From Coprococcus sp. (GTDB lineage Bacteria > Bacillota_A > Clostridia > Lachnospirales > Lachnospiraceae), in assembly GCA_017624085.1 (NCBI GenBank), contig JAGANU010000004.1:62001-126000 (forward strand): a DNA stretch of 64,000 nucleotides, written 5' to 3'. Of this stretch, positions 17,560 to 30,000 are shown piece by piece. Numbering within the stretch: position 1 is the stretch's first letter; each line of letters opens with the position of its first letter. Made by a program: the position numbers and the translations under genes. Below the pieces are notes generated by a model. That model was not told the origin of the DNA. It saw only the letters and a program-made list of their open reading frames with translations, and did not search any database.

Positions 17560-18507
17560 TTATTTGTCTGATTTGCCCTGCCCCTTCATTATGTTCTGGG
17601 TTACTCTGTTGTAGAGCTCCTGCGCGGCATTATATCCCATTTTCTTCTGTCTGTGGTTTACTGCGGCCGATTCAACTATAATGGCAATATTTCTACCCGG
17701 TCTGATCGGTATGTTGTGTGACACCACCTTATTACCAAGGAACTCCATATAGTTATCCTCAAGTCCCAATCTGTCATACTCTGTATCCTTGCTCCACTCC
17801 TCAAGATTGATGACAAGATCAATATTCTGATCAATCTTTACACACTCAACACCAAAAAGCGACTTAACATCAATTATACCGATTCCTCGGAGCTCAATAA
17901 AGTGTCTTGTGATATCCGGTGCTCTTCCAACTAAGGTTGCATCACTTACCTTCTTTATCTCAACCACATCATCTGCAACTAAACGATGTCCTCTTTTTAA
18001 AAGCTCAAGAGCAGCCTCAGACTTACCTATTCCGCTCTCACCCATTATAAGAACGCCCTCACCATATACATCCACAAGAACAGCATGTACCGATATTCTA
18101 GGTGCAAGTTCTACGTGAAGCCATCTGTCAACCTCATGAACAAATGCCGAGGTCACTGCATCTGATGTAAGCACAGGAACGCCATGCTTCTTTGCCATCT
18201 CAATAATAAACGGATATGGCTCAAGTCCACGGCAGAATATAAGACATGGAGGCTTATATGAGAAAAACTCATCCATGATTACTTTGTTTTCTTCCTCTGT
18301 ATGCATAGCCGCAACATAGGCATGCTCTACATTTCCACATATCTGAATTCTTCCTGCATCAAAGTGCTCAAAGAATCCACCAAACTGCACTGCAGGCCTG
18401 TTCATACCCGGATCTTGGATGAGAATCTTGTCTGTATCGATTTCAGGAGTATGATTCTTAAGGTCCATCTTCTCAATAAGCTGTGTAACAGTAACACTAT
18501 ATACCAT
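17560..18507 (-). CDS. hprK: HPr kinase/phosphorylase
   Basis: HprK phosphorylates HPr and Crh on Ser46 when glycolytic intermediates are high, and removes the phosphate when they are low; it is the sensor for carbon catabolite repression in Firmicutes. The 315-residue protein has Walker A GESGIGKS (residues 156-163), the conserved His141 region and the signature ELRGIGIIDVKSLFG. The start is ATG at 18507 in a weak ribosome-site context. It is the first gene of a transcript with glk, divergent from uvrC, with a consensus promoter at 18598-18627. A probable Ser46 target is the HPr-like protein at 13241-13498. Confidence 0.97.
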   Translation of the reverse strand: MVYSVTVTQLIEKMDLKNHTPEIDTDKILIQDPGMNRPAVQFGGFFEHFDAGRIQICGNVEHAYVAAMHTEEENKVIMDEFFSYKPPCLIFCRGLEPYPFIIEMAKKHGVPVLTSDAVTSAFVHEVDRWLHVELAPRISVHAVLVDVYGEGVLIMGESGIGKSEAALELLKRGHRLVADDVVEIKKVSDATLVGRAPDITRHFIELRGIGIIDVKSLFGVECVKIDQNIDLVINLEEWSKDTEYDRLGLEDNYMEFLGNKVVSHNIPIRPGRNIAIIVESAAVNHRQKKMGYNAAQELYNRVTQNIMKGQGKSDK

Positions 18508-18597
18508 ATCAACCCAGCAGATGCTTTATATATGCATCCTTTTCCTTTCTTTTTCATATGAAGTCCAAATGTAATATGAAGGACATCACTGCCATTA

Positions 18598-18627
18598 ATT
18601 ATACTTTTGTGCAATCCGTATTGTCAA
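18598..18627 (-). promoter_or_regulatory. hprK-glk promoter
   Basis: TTGACA (18622-18627) and TATAAT (18598-18603) with an 18-base spacer on the minus strand. Both hexamers match the sigma-A consensus exactly. Confidence 0.85.
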
Positions 18628-18647
18628 GCAAACTACTTAATTTAAAG

Positions 18648-18677
18648 ATGACATTACCGGTTTTGGAGTGTTATACT
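18648..18677 (+). promoter_or_regulatory. uvrC promoter
   Basis: ATGACA (18648-18653) and TATACT (18672-18677) with an 18-base spacer, followed by AAGGAG and the uvrC ATG. It is back to back with the hprK promoter. Confidence 0.6.
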
Positions 18678-18702
18678 ATGCTAAGAAATTAAGGAGTGTA
18701 CT

Positions 18703-20529
18703 ATGTTTGATTTTGAAGAAGAATTAAAAAAACTGCCCCATGTACCCGGGGTGTACCTTATGCACAATAAATCCGACCAAATAATATATGTCGGCAAGGC
18801 AATCGACCTCTACAACCGGGTCCACCAGTATTTTCAAAGCGGTTACAAGAAGTCACCTAAAATAGAGAAAATGGTCGCCCATATTGCATGGTTTGAATAT
18901 ATCGTATGTGATTCAGAAATAGAAGCTCTTGTTCTTGAGTGTAATCTCATCAAGGAGCATCGTCCCCGCTACAACACAATGCTTACTGATGATAAGGGCT
19001 ATCCTTATATTAAAATCACAGTGGAGGAGGATTATCCAAGAATACTGTACAGCCACCAGATGAAACGAGACCGTTCAAAGTACTTTGGGCCTTACACGAA
19101 CACAAAGGCTGTGAAGGATATTATTGACCTTCTAAGAAAGCTGTTTCGCATAAGAAACTGTAACAAAAATCTACCAAAGGAAATAGGTATGGATCGCCCT
19201 TGCCTGTATCACCAGATAGGGCAATGCGACGCCCCATGTCAGGGATATATATCAAAGGAAGAATACAGAGAAAAGATGAACCAGGCAATAAGCTTTCTAA
19301 ACGGCAACCACAGTCATATCGTAAGGGAACTTGAGCAAAGAATGAAAAGCCTTGCTGCCGACATGGAATTTGAACAGGCAGCAGAAATCAGGGATCTTAT
19401 TCAAAGCATACATCATATAAGCACGACCCAGCGAGTATCTGATGTTGATTCCGACGACAGAGACATAATCGCCATGGCAACAGACAGCAGCAACGAGTGT
19501 GTTATCTCAATATTCTTTGTAAGGCAGGGAAAGCTCATTGGCAGGGAACATTATCACATGAGCGGGGTAAATGCTGAGAATTACGGCACCATCATGGAAG
19601 CATTTTTGAAGCAGTATTACGCCTCCACCCCATATCTTCCAAAGGAGGTCATAATTGAGCAGCATATCGATGACTATCCTATCATAGAGGAGTATTTGAG
19701 CAGCCGCAGGGGCAGTCAGGTTAAAATAACTGTTCCGCAAAAGGGAGATAAGAAAAAGCTACTAAAGCTGGCAGGGGACAATGCAAGACTTGTTATGAAT
19801 CAAGATGCCGAAAAGCTCAAAAGAGAGCAGGCAAGAACAGAGGGTGCAGCAAGAGAGCTGGCAGACCTACTCGGTGTTTCATCCGCAAAGAGGCTTGAAG
19901 CATTTGATATATCCCACATCAGCGGTTATCACTCCGTGGCCTCTATGGTGGTTTTTGAAAACGGACGTCCAAAGAAGAATGATTACAGAAAGTTCAGACT
20001 TAAAACTATCGACGGTCCTGACGACTACGCAAGCATGAGAGAGGTTCTTACAAGAAGATTTACCGACCAGAGGTTTCGCATTTTCCCTGATATCCTTATG
20101 ATGGACGGCGGAAAAGGGCAGGTGAATATTGCCCTTGAGGTTTTGTCAGAGCTTAAGCTTAATATTCCGGTGTGCGGTATGGTAAAGGATGATTTTCACA
20201 GAACAAGAGGTCTTTACTTTAACAACAAGGAAATATCCTTTTTCCAGGGAAGCGAGGTGTTCAACATGATAACAAGACTTCAGGATGAAGCCCATCGTTT
20301 TGCCATTGAGTATCACAGGAGCCTGAGAAGCAGCTCCCAGATACATTCCATACTTGACGACATAGACGGAATCGGTCCATCAAGGCGAAAAGCACTTTTG
20401 GCGTACTATAAGAATATTGACAACATTAAAGCCGCTGACATAACAGACCTGGAGAAGGTTCCTTCAATGAACAAAGCCTCTGCCAAGGCAGTGTACAGTT
20501 TTTTCCACAAGGAAGATAATAGTATATAG
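18703..20529 (+). CDS. uvrC: UvrABC excinuclease subunit C
   Basis: UvrC makes both incisions around bulky DNA lesions after UvrA-UvrB recognition. The 608-residue protein has the N-terminal GIY-YIG nuclease ([18 protein letters not shown], residues 16-33), the UVR domain that binds UvrB (about 200-240), the C-terminal RNase H-like nuclease region ([10 protein letters not shown] with its Asp, and [12 protein letters not shown]), and a terminal helix-hairpin-helix pair ([14 protein letters not shown]). Length is normal. It is divergent from hprK and followed by yfbR at 33 bases. Confidence 0.98.
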   Translation: MFDFEEELKKLPHVPGVYLMHNKSDQIIYVGKAIDLYNRVHQYFQSGYKKSPKIEKMVAHIAWFEYIVCDSEIEALVLECNLIKEHRPRYNTMLTDDKGYPYIKITVEEDYPRILYSHQMKRDRSKYFGPYTNTKAVKDIIDLLRKLFRIRNCNKNLPKEIGMDRPCLYHQIGQCDAPCQGYISKEEYREKMNQAISFLNGNHSHIVRELEQRMKSLAADMEFEQAAEIRDLIQSIHHISTTQRVSDVDSDDRDIIAMATDSSNECVISIFFVRQGKLIGREHYHMSGVNAENYGTIMEAFLKQYYASTPYLPKEVIIEQHIDDYPIIEEYLSSRRGSQVKITVPQKGDKKKLLKLAGDNARLVMNQDAEKLKREQARTEGAARELADLLGVSSAKRLEAFDISHISGYHSVASMVVFENGRPKKNDYRKFRLKTIDGPDDYASMREVLTRRFTDQRFRIFPDILMMDGGKGQVNIALEVLSELKLNIPVCGMVKDDFHRTRGLYFNNKEISFFQGSEVFNMITRLQDEAHRFAIEYHRSLRSSSQIHSILDDIDGIGPSRRKALLAYYKNIDNIKAADITDLEKVPSMNKASAKAVYSFFHKEDNSI

Positions 20530-20562
20530 ATATATATCAGCACAGAAAGGATAACAGCTACT

Positions 20563-21165
20563 ATGGAATACAATTTCTTTGCCCTAATATCAAGAATGAA
20601 ATATATTGACAGATGGGCACTTATGAAGAACAGCAGGGAGGAAAATCTGTGTGAACACAGTCTTGAGGTAAGCATGATTTCCCATGCCCTTGCAACTATA
20701 GGCAATGTTCGCTACGGAAAGAACCTGAACGCAGAAAAGGCTGCATTAATCGGTTTATACCACGATGCATCAGAGATCATTACGGGAGACATGCCAACGC
20801 CGGTCAAGTACTACAATGACCAGATTAAGAATGCCTTCAAGGACGTTGAGGATATTGCCTGCCATACTCTCCTTGAAAAGCTGCCTGAGGATTTAAGACC
20901 AGCCTATGAGGACATTTTTTTTAAGAACACTGACAACGATGGTGACATATATCTCTGGAAATTAATAAAAGCCGCAGATAAACTGTCGGCTCTTATCAAA
21001 TGTATGGAGGAGACAAATTCCGGAAACACTGAGTTCTCAAGCGCTATGAGCACTATCATGACATCCGTATCCCAGCTGTCTTCCACCTACCCGGAGGTCA
21101 ATGATTTTGTCTGCCAGTTTTTGCCGGCATACGGTAAAACTTTAGATGAATTGCAGGCAAAATAG
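20563..21165 (+). CDS. yfbR: HD-domain 5'-deoxynucleotidase, YfbR type
   Basis: A 200-residue HD-superfamily phosphohydrolase closely resembling E. coli YfbR, which removes phosphate from deoxynucleoside 5'-monophosphates. Shared landmarks are FFALISRMKYIDRWALM at the start, ENLCEHSLEVSM with the first metal His (32), the HD pair in YHDASE, the DMPTPVKYYN block, and KAADKLSALIKCMEE with the last metal Asp. It is downstream of uvrC on plus, probably in one transcript, and converges with ftsH, whose stop is only four bases away. Confidence 0.93.
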   Translation: MEYNFFALISRMKYIDRWALMKNSREENLCEHSLEVSMISHALATIGNVRYGKNLNAEKAALIGLYHDASEIITGDMPTPVKYYNDQIKNAFKDVEDIACHTLLEKLPEDLRPAYEDIFFKNTDNDGDIYLWKLIKAADKLSALIKCMEETNSGNTEFSSAMSTIMTSVSQLSSTYPEVNDFVCQFLPAYGKTLDELQAK

Positions 21166-21168
21166 CAA

Positions 21169-23067
21169 TTATACCTCTGCTTCTAAGCTGGTGACATTAT
21201 TGTCATCAGCTTTTTTTTCTATTCTATTAAAAATATCCATAAATTCCTTTCCGGTGATAGACTCCTTCTCAATAAGGAACTTTGCTATCTCATCAAGGGT
21301 ATCCATGTGATCTGAAAGAAGGCTCTTTGCCTTATCATAAGCCTCCTTCAGCTTATTCTTTATCTCCTCATCCACTCTTGCAGCAGTTTCATCTGAGCAC
21401 TGAAGAACTGTATTTCTATCAAGATACTTGCCCTGAAGCTGTTCAAGCTGCATAAGACCAAAGGCATCAGACATTCCGTACATGGTGATCATTGCTCTCA
21501 CGGTCTTTGTAGCCTGCTCAATATCATTTGCCGCACCTGTTGTAACGGAATCAAATTTAAGCTCTTCCGCAGCACGTCCTCCAAGAGTTGTTATGATATT
21601 TGCTTCAAGCTCCGCCTTTGTCTCCATATATTTTTCTTCCTCGGGAACCTGCCATACATATCCAAGAGAGCCCATGGTTCTAGGGACGATAGTGATACGC
21701 TGTACAGGCTCTGTGTTTTTCTGAAGAGCGACAAGCAGTGCATGCCCCACCTCATGATATGCAACGATCTTCTTCTCCTCTTCACCAAGCAGCTTACCCT
21801 TTTTCTCTTTTCCCGCAAATACAAGCTCAACTGCCCCTATAAGATCAGCCTGGGAAACCTTATCCCGCCCGGCTCTTACCGCTGTGAGCGCTGCCTCATT
21901 TATAATATTTGCAAGATCTGCTCCAACCGCGCCTGCTGTGGCAAGGGCAAGCTCCTTCAGATTGACCGTCTCATCCATCTTAACATTTTTTGAATGAACC
22001 TTGAGTGTATCGACACGTCCCTGAAGATCAGGCTTTTCTACTATAACTCTTCTGTCAAATCTTCCAGGTCTTAACAGTGCCTTGTCCAGAGTTTCCGGTC
22101 TGTTGGTGGCAGCAAGGATTACGATTCCCTTTGAAGTGTCAAAGCCATCCATCTCTGCAAGAAGCTGGTTTAAGGTCTGTTCCCTTTCAGAATCTCCTCC
22201 TCTCACATTGTCCCTGCTCTGACCAATAGCATCTATCTCATCAATAAATATTATGCACGGAGCCATATCAGCAGCCTGCTTAAACAGATCTCTCACTCTT
22301 GATGCTCCTACTCCTACATACATCTCAACAAAGCTTGAGCCCGACATGGAAAAAAAAGGAACATTAGCCTCTCCTGCAACGGCCTTCGCAAGAAGGGTTT
22401 TTCCTGTGCCCGGAGGACCTACCAGAAGAGCACCCTTAGGAAGCTTTGCTCCAATTTCCAGATATTTCTCCGGTTTATGGAGGAAATCAACAAGCTCAGT
22501 AAGTGATTCCTTTGCCTCATCCTCTCCAGCAACATCCTCAAAGGTTACTCCTGTCTTCTTTTCCATATATACCTTTGCATTTGATTTGCCAAAGCCCATC
22601 ATTCCTCCTCGCTTTGAAAGCATTGACAGGAACAGGTAAAATGCGATGAACAAAAGAGCGTATGACAGAATTGTTCCAATCAGCATGGTGGCACTTTCAT
22701 TTATTCCCTGGTAGGTTGTAGCAAATTTCTCATGAGCTGTGCTAAGTCTGTCTGCCAGCTTTTCATCTTCTATTCTGACAGTTACATAGTTTGCCTTTTC
22801 CACATTGCCATCTTCATCTCTACACGTAAACTTGATCTTTTTTTCATATAAGTCCACGTTTTCTATATCGCCGGCTGACAGCATCTCTACAAATCCGCTG
22901 TAAGGTATTTCCTGTTTTGAGCCATTCTTTATTCTGTCGTATGTCCTCCAGCATAAAATCGTAAGTAAAATTGAAAGACCTACAATAATAAAGTAATTTT
23001 TACCCTTTCCCTTGTTTCCGTCCTTATTGCTATCACCTATATCATTATCTCTCTGCCCGTTTTCCAA
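21169..23067 (-). CDS. ftsH: ATP-dependent zinc metalloprotease FtsH
   Basis: A 632-residue membrane-bound AAA+ protease that degrades misfolded membrane and regulatory proteins. It has a transmembrane helix at ~24-41, an extracytoplasmic domain, a second helix at ~127-150, the AAA domain with Walker A GPPGTGKT (217-224), IIFIDEIDA and the second region of homology ending [10 protein letters not shown], and the zinc motif HEVGH (438-442). The family consensus is HEAGH; the Ala to Val change leaves both His and the Glu in place. The start follows AAAAGGAG. It converges with yfbR. Confidence 0.96.
   Translation of the reverse strand: MENGQRDNDIGDSNKDGNKGKGKNYFIIVGLSILLTILCWRTYDRIKNGSKQEIPYSGFVEMLSAGDIENVDLYEKKIKFTCRDEDGNVEKANYVTVRIEDEKLADRLSTAHEKFATTYQGINESATMLIGTILSYALLFIAFYLFLSMLSKRGGMMGFGKSNAKVYMEKKTGVTFEDVAGEDEAKESLTELVDFLHKPEKYLEIGAKLPKGALLVGPPGTGKTLLAKAVAGEANVPFFSMSGSSFVEMYVGVGASRVRDLFKQAADMAPCIIFIDEIDAIGQSRDNVRGGDSEREQTLNQLLAEMDGFDTSKGIVILAATNRPETLDKALLRPGRFDRRVIVEKPDLQGRVDTLKVHSKNVKMDETVNLKELALATAGAVGADLANIINEAALTAVRAGRDKVSQADLIGAVELVFAGKEKKGKLLGEEEKKIVAYHEVGHALLVALQKNTEPVQRITIVPRTMGSLGYVWQVPEEEKYMETKAELEANIITTLGGRAAEELKFDSVTTGAANDIEQATKTVRAMITMYGMSDAFGLMQLEQLQGKYLDRNTVLQCSDETAARVDEEIKNKLKEAYDKAKSLLSDHMDTLDEIAKFLIEKESITGKEFMDIFNRIEKKADDNNVTSLEAEV
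21185..21218 (+). terminator. Terminator of uvrC-yfbR lying inside the 3' end of ftsH
   Basis: An 11-bp stem (21185-21195 with 21202-21212, one G-U pair), six-base loop and T8 tract on plus. It lies wholly within the antisense ftsH reading frame, in the part that codes for the last ~15 residues. Confidence 0.85.
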
Positions 23068-23127
23068 ATTTCTATCTCCTTTTTCGACTTTATCTTATTT
23101 AAATATTCATAATCACATCACTATTAG

Positions 23128-23156
23128 ACTTTAATGCCATTCATATTATAAGTCAA
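23128..23156 (-). promoter_or_regulatory. Probable ftsH promoter
   Basis: TTGACT (23151-23156) and TAAAGT (23128-23133), 17-base spacer, on the minus strand about 60 bases before the ftsH start. Confidence 0.5.
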
Positions 23157-23188
23157 GTAGCGTCACATAATGTACACATTTGCATGTC

Positions 23189-23218
23189 TTGACAAGATGC
23201 TTTAGACAAGCGTACACT
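23189..23218 (+). promoter_or_regulatory. Probable promoter of the PLC-like gene
   Basis: TTGACA (23189-23194) and TACACT (23213-23218), 18-base spacer, on plus. Its leader before the ATG at 23313 is about 90 bases. Confidence 0.5.
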
Positions 23219-23312
23219 CTTACCAAAGCGAAACGGCTATCCCTGTCAATTGGGCTTCCATACAGAAGCGTCCATTTGTACATGTGGTGTAGCAACAGAA
23301 AGGACTGTTATC

Positions 23313-23987
23313 ATGCCTGGATACATAATGCATCTTTGTGAAGCTGCATACATTCTCGACAAGATAAAAATAAAAAATAGGGATGAGTTTATACTTGGCT
23401 GCGTGCTTCCAGATGCAGTAGCTTCCAAAGACTTAACTCATTTCAGACCTAGGTATCAGGATACACGAATAACAAAATACCCTGATATGGAATATGTTAT
23501 GAAAAAATATAATATAAATACACTTACTCCTGCAGATCTGGGTGTCATCTCCCACCTTCAGATGGACGCTCTGTATGTGAGCACCTTCTGGCCAAAATTC
23601 TTCACCTTTGAGGATAATCAAAACCAGCCTACCGAAATACATGATAATATTACTCACGTAAGAATGAAGGACGGAGGAATCCAAAAGGAAGGAACCTGTA
23701 TACCTCTGTCAAGCTTCTTTTCACAGGAATACTTCTACGGGGATTATAATGCCACAAACAGCCTGTTTATAAAAGATTTTAATCCCCGTTTACCTGCATA
23801 CTACAGTGCAGACTTAACTATCACAGAATGTCTGTCCTACTCAGAAAAAAAGCTGGAAGAAGATCTGGCTGTATTCACAGCTGGGGATAATATGCCAGCT
23901 GCTCCTACAAAGGTATTTCACTACTCTGACCTCAAGGATTTTATAATAAGCTGCGGAGAGGCTTTTATCAATCTCCTGCAGGTATAA
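23313..23987 (+). CDS. Zinc-dependent phospholipase C-like/HD-like protein
   Basis: A 224-residue protein whose start (MPGYIMHLCEAAYILDKIKI) and later GCVLPDAVASKDLTHFRP and DLGVISHLQMDALYV resemble the zinc-dependent phospholipase C-like family found in Clostridia. The His and Asp residues at these places are the likely metal ligands. No signal peptide is seen, so it is probably cytosolic; the substrate is unknown. The ATG at 23313 has AAAGGA upstream; the 21-codon extension in the same frame has no ribosome site. It is a single gene ending at a bidirectional terminator. Confidence 0.7.
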   Translation: MPGYIMHLCEAAYILDKIKIKNRDEFILGCVLPDAVASKDLTHFRPRYQDTRITKYPDMEYVMKKYNINTLTPADLGVISHLQMDALYVSTFWPKFFTFEDNQNQPTEIHDNITHVRMKDGGIQKEGTCIPLSSFFSQEYFYGDYNATNSLFIKDFNPRLPAYYSADLTITECLSYSEKKLEEDLAVFTAGDNMPAAPTKVFHYSDLKDFIISCGEAFINLLQV

Positions 23988-24036
23988 AAAAAGGCCTCAT
24001 ATTTACCATAACTCCGGTAAATATGAGGCCCTTTTT
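23986..24036. terminator. Bidirectional terminator
   Basis: A perfect 15-bp stem (23993-24007 with 24016-24030) with an eight-base loop, flanked by A7 on the left and CTTTTT on the right. It serves the PLC-like gene on plus and the giant repeat gene on minus. Confidence 0.95.
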
Positions 24037-24068
24037 CGTTAATAATAGGTCTTTTAGAGTAGTAAGAA

Positions 24069-27000
24069 TTACTGTACTTTAGCGTATCTCACTGTAGAGT
24101 ATGAGCTGTAGAACAGCTTACCGCTTGCAGTCTTCTTATATGCTCTAAGTTTTACGTAATAGGTTTTTCCCTTTACAAGTCCGGTCTTTGTGTACTGTGA
24201 CTTTGCAGTACTCTTCACTGCTGCAATCTTCTTGAAGCCTGTGGTTCTTGATGTAGACATGTATATTACATATCCATCTGCCCCCTTTACAGGATTCCAT
24301 GCGGTAATAAGCTTTGATGCTCCCGCCTTAACTGCTACAACCGGGGTGGCAGGAAGTGTAACTGTTGAAAGCTTAGCTCCTGCATTTTGAACAACCACAG
24401 TGCCGAACTTCTTGTAAGCTGTAACCTTATAGCTGTAAGCAGTTCCTGAAGTAAGTCTGGAGCTCACAAATGATGTCGTTGCATTTGATTTTATTGTTCC
24501 AATCTTCTTGTAGGTTGTTCCACTCTTTCTGTAAACCATATATCCATCAGCGCTGCTAACCTTTCTCCAGGAAAGCTTAATGGATGTCGTGCTGTTCTTT
24601 GATGCGGTAAGCCCGGTAACTGCCGTCGGTGTTGTCATAATCTTTGCCGCATTCTCAGCTGACCACAGAACGGTCTTTCCTACGTATCTGTATGCAACAA
24701 CCTTAATCTTGTAAGCTGTACTTGCCTTAAGTCCACTGATCTTAATTGAGTTGGAAGCTGTTTTTCCAACCTCAACATACTTCTTGCCGGCATTGTCAGT
24801 TCTATATACCTTGTATCCGGAAGCTCCGCTGACCTTATTCCACTTAGCATGTATTACTGTAGCATTTCTACTGCTGTAGGTAATTCCTGTAACCTTTGCA
24901 GGATGTGTTCCGGTAAGCAAAGTAGCCTTCGATGCAGAATAGAGCAGCTTCGTATTCGAAGCCTTTACATAAGCCTTAACTGCAATATAGTAATTGCGTC
25001 CACTTGCCAGCTTTGAAAGAGTGTATGTAAGCTGTGTTGTTCCTCCGGCCTTGGTATATGTCTTTCCATCCTTACTGTAATAAACCTCATAACCCTGTGC
25101 GTACTTCACTGCGCTCCATGAAACCTTTACAGCGGATGTTGTAGACTTCACAAACTTGAGTCCTGAAACCTTACTTGGAAGAATGTTGAAGGTTACCGTC
25201 TTTGTTCCATAGAAGTTGTTGAGACCTGTAATCTTCACAGTCGCAATTCCAGGGTACTTATTGGATGAATAAACAACCTCATACTCCTCAGGGTCAATAA
25301 CCGTATTGTCAATCGTAACCTTTACTGCAGGCTTAATTGCGCTTCCCGTATATGTCTTATCGGAAATCGGTGTCACTGTAGCTTCAGATATATCAAATGC
25401 CTTTATTCTGAACTGCTGTGTTATTCTTCCCTTGAAATCCTTAAGGAAGGTCACAGTGAAGGATGCCTTGCTTGTTCTTGTAAGTGTTATTCCACTGTTG
25501 TTCTTGTAGGAAACGGTATAATCAACCCCCTCCTTAAGCACTGTACCTGCCCAGGTTATCTTCATGTTTGTAAACTTGAAGGCTCTTCCTGTGTAAGTAA
25601 CCTCCGCTCTGATGCCCGTAATATCCGCTTCCTTACTTATATCTCTTCTTGATATTACGAAGTTCTTGCGGATTGAATCAGTGTAGTTTCCAATTCCTGT
25701 AATAATAACCGTAGCTGTTCCCACGTGGAGATTGTTGATGTATCTTATGCTGTAATCCTCACCTAAGGTAAGCTGCTTTTCACCTAAGAGGACTGTAACA
25801 TTCTGCGTTACATTAGTACCTGTATATACCTTATCCTCCACTCCAAGAAGCACCGCATCAGTAAGACTAAGCTTTGCAATTGATACATAATTTGTAACGG
25901 AATCCTTGTAGTTTCCACGTCCGGTTATTACAACCTTTGCCTTGCTTGTTGCATCTCCTGTCTGCTCACAGCTTACTGTATAATCCTTACCCTCAACAAG
26001 AAGGACGTCACCATTCTTAACCGATACACTAGGAACAATCACTCCACTGTTGTTCTCAGCCACCGCGCCAACTGTTACTGTACAATTTTTAATACTTCTT
26101 GCAGTAATGTCAAAAGTACCGGCAACAGTTCCGGTGTAGTTGCCCTTTCCTGTAATCTGTATCCTGCCCTTACCAACATAAATGTTGTTGCTGCAAGTCA
26201 CTTCATAGTCATTTCCCGAAAGAACAAGTCCGTTCATCATCACGACAGCCTTTGGTGTAACAGCACTTCCTGTGTACTCCATAGTATCTGCTGTAACGGT
26301 TGCTCCTTCTATATTAAGCGGTGAAATATCAAACTCGGAAGTAATGCTTCCGGTGTAGTTTGAAGTACCTGCTGCCGTCAGCGTAACCTTCGCCTTACCC
26401 ACGTTAATATTGTCTGTATACTTCACAATAAGCTCGTTTATTTCATCTTCGTCAAGAGCATATGAGATGCCTGTATTCTCCACAGAGGAAACAGCCGGGG
26501 TGATTGCTTTTCCTGTATACGAATATACAGTTCCTGAAAGCTCTGCCTTAAAATCTGATATGTCTCTCTTTGTGATGTTGAATGTAATCTTCTTTGAACC
26601 AACATAATTTCCATATCCTGTGATATAGACGGTTGCTGTACCAACATTGAAGTTATTGGAGTAGGAAATCTTATAATCAGTTCCAAGAACAAGCTCCTCT
26701 GAATTATATGTAATGGTTACCTCAGGAGTTATGTACTGTCTTGCAAACTCCTGATCTGCTATTGCCTGTACCTTTGCTCCACTGATATTAACAGGAGCCT
26801 TTGTGATTGAGAATTCCCTAACCACTGTTCCTGTGTAGCTTCCCTTACCTGTAATAACCGCCTTGGCAGGAGCTGTTGTAGTTGGAGCAATATTGTTGCT
26901 GTAGCTTATTTCATAATCTACATCCTCAGTAAGAGTCACATTGTTGTAGGTAACTATAACCTCCGGTGTAATCTCACTTCCGGTGTAAACCTGACCGCCT

Positions 27001-30000
27001 ATCTCGCCAACGTGACAGTCACTGTCTGCAATATTCTTTCTTGTGATTGCAAAATATCTGACAAGTGTTCCACTGTAGTTGCCCTGACCTGTTATGGTTA
27101 TGACAGCCTTGTCTGTCACATTTATATTGTTGCTGTAGGAAACCGTGTAATCCTTTCCTGCTGTAAGCAGCTCTGTCTTGTATGTTACCTTAAGTCCCGC
27201 AAATACAATGTTGGTTCCGGTATATGAAACGCTGTCCTTAATTCCGCTGACAACAGCATCTGATATATCAGCACCGCCAATAGCAAACATACGGCTTATT
27301 GTTCCGGTGTAGTTGCCCTTACCTGTAACAACTACCTCTGCCTCCTCGCCGGACTCAATATTGTTTCTATAGCTTACTGTATAGTCAACACCGCTTACGA
27401 GTGTGATGTCGCCATCAGCTACTGTAATTGCCGGTGTAACAGGATTTCCGGTGTACTGCTGACGCTCTATCTCCTTTATCTCTGCAAGAGAAATGTCTCT
27501 TGGAAGAATATCGAAGCTCTCTGTAGCCGTACCTGTATAATTACCCTTTCCTGTTATTGTCACATAAGCCTTGGAGGACTGAGAGGTCACATTCACATTG
27601 TCAGAATATTCTGCTGTAAAATCTGTATCCTCAACAAGTATTCTTGAGCCAACTGTAACTGTAAATGCCGGTGTAACAGCCTTTCCTGTATATCTTGCAG
27701 CTGCTGTTTCAACAATTGCATCTGTGAGTTTTCTTGGATTGATTGTAAATCTCACACTGTTCATTCCGCTGTAGTTACCCTTACCGGTAATTGTAAGCAC
27801 TGCGCTGTCTGATGCATTTACATTGTTGCTGAAGGCTGCCTCATAATCTACACCACAAACCAGTGTTCTTCCACCAAGCTCTACTGTGTATGAAGGTGTA
27901 ACGGCACTTCCGGTGTATGTTCCATTCTCCACATTTACTGTGGCATTTTCCACTGAGAGTCCCACAATCTCGAAGGTTCTGCTTACACTGCCTACAAAGC
28001 CTTCCTTCTCAATGGCCGAAATTGTAACCTTACCTGTACCTACATCTGTGTTTGATGTATATGTAATCTCAAGATTATCAAATGCCGTCACCTTAACATT
28101 CTTTCCGAGTCTCTTAACAACAAATGAGGTTATCTCCGGCTTAACAGCCATTCCTGTGTATACATAGGATGCTGCGTCAAGAGTAATAATACCGTCGCTG
28201 ATATCAACAGGGACAATATTGAACTTTCCGCTTACCGAACCGGTATTGTTGTTGATTCCCTTTACAATAACCGTTGCCTCACCCTCATCAACGTTGTTTA
28301 CATATACAACTGAGTAATCCTGATCCTTTACAAGCTCCTGTCCGTCAAGAGTTACTGTAACGTCAGGGGTGAGTGGCTGATCCATGTTAAAGTACTGGTC
28401 AGGTATCTTGGAGATAACAGCCTTTGTTATATCATTAACAGTCTTTGATATAGCAAATGTAACGGAGGTCTGTCCCTTGTAATTGCCGGTTCCTTCTATC
28501 GTTACTACTGCCTTTGAATCACCGGATGTTACATTTATGTTGTTGCTGTAGGAAACAGTATAATCTGTTCCGGACACAAGCAGCTTTCCTCCATCTCTCA
28601 CTGTTACCGCCGGCTTAATCTCACTGCCTGTATAAATCTGTCCTTCTATGGCGTCCACACTGCATGCACTGATTTCCTTAGCAGTAATGCTGAAGGTTCT
28701 CTCAAGCTTGCCGCTGTAGTTGCCCTTTGCGGTAATAATAACCATCGCACGATCTGTCACATCGATGTTGTCTTTGTAGCGAACCTCGTAGTCCACATCC
28801 TCTGAAAGAGTCTTTCCATCGAAGGTAACGATAATGTCATCAAAGGTAATCTCCTTTCCGGTGTACACTGCACTTACCGGTATGCCTGTTACTGTTGCTG
28901 CTTCTATAGAAATATTATTGATTTCAAAGGTCTTTGTGCAGCTTCCTGTGTAGTTACCCTTTCCAATTATTACAGCCTTTGCAGATGATGAAACGGCAAT
29001 GTTATCCTCGTATGAAACTGTATAATCTGTTCCGTATACAAGCTCCTTACCATCAAGGCTTACAGAAACAGAAGGAGTTATTTCCTTTCCTGTATACTTC
29101 TGTGCAGGAATATCGCCAACTATTGCAGCTGAAATATCTCGTGCCTTTATTTCAAAGAGCACTGTCACAGTTCCTTCAAAGTTTCCGACACCCGTAATCT
29201 GAGCTACTGCTCTTTCATCCTGAGATGTGGCATTCACATTGTTGCTGTAGGTTACTGTGTAATCAATCTGAGGATTTAATATCTCATCGTCAAGGGTGAC
29301 CGTAATTTCAGGTGTAAGCGCTTCACCGCTGTAGGTTACCTCCTCAACCTTCGCAGTAATAGTCTTAATATTCTTTGGTGCAATAGTGAAGTTAGCAGCG
29401 CACATTCCCTTGTAGTTACCTGTACCTGTTACAGTAACCATGGCACTGCTTCCTGCAGCCACATTGTTGCTGCAGCTTTCAGTATAATCCTTATCCTTAA
29501 CAAGCACCTTGCCACCAAGAGAAACAGTATATTTCGGAACAATTGCTGAGCCTGTATATGTATAGCTTCCATCAACAGAAATTATTGCTCCTGATAGATC
29601 TACCTTCTCAATTGTAAAGGTCTTTGATGTGCTTCCTGTAAATCCACTGCCGGTCTTTGCAGTAACCGTTACTGTTGCAGTACCTACATTTGTATTATCA
29701 GAGTAGGTAATGTCAAACGCTCCAAGGGATGTTACTGTCTCCTGCTTTCCTTCCCTGCTTACTGTCAGCATAATAACCTCAGGCTTTAAAGCGCTTCCGG
29801 TATATTCAACAGAATCATAGGAAAGTGTCACATCTCCGCCTTTAATGTCTATTGGAAGAATCTTAAATGTAGTTGAAACAGAGCCTGTGTTTGTGTTGAT
29901 ACCATTTGCCTGGATGGTTGCAGTACCCTCACTAATATTACTTATGTAAACTAGTTCATAATCTACATCAGCAACTAATGTCTTTCCGCCGTAAGTAAGC

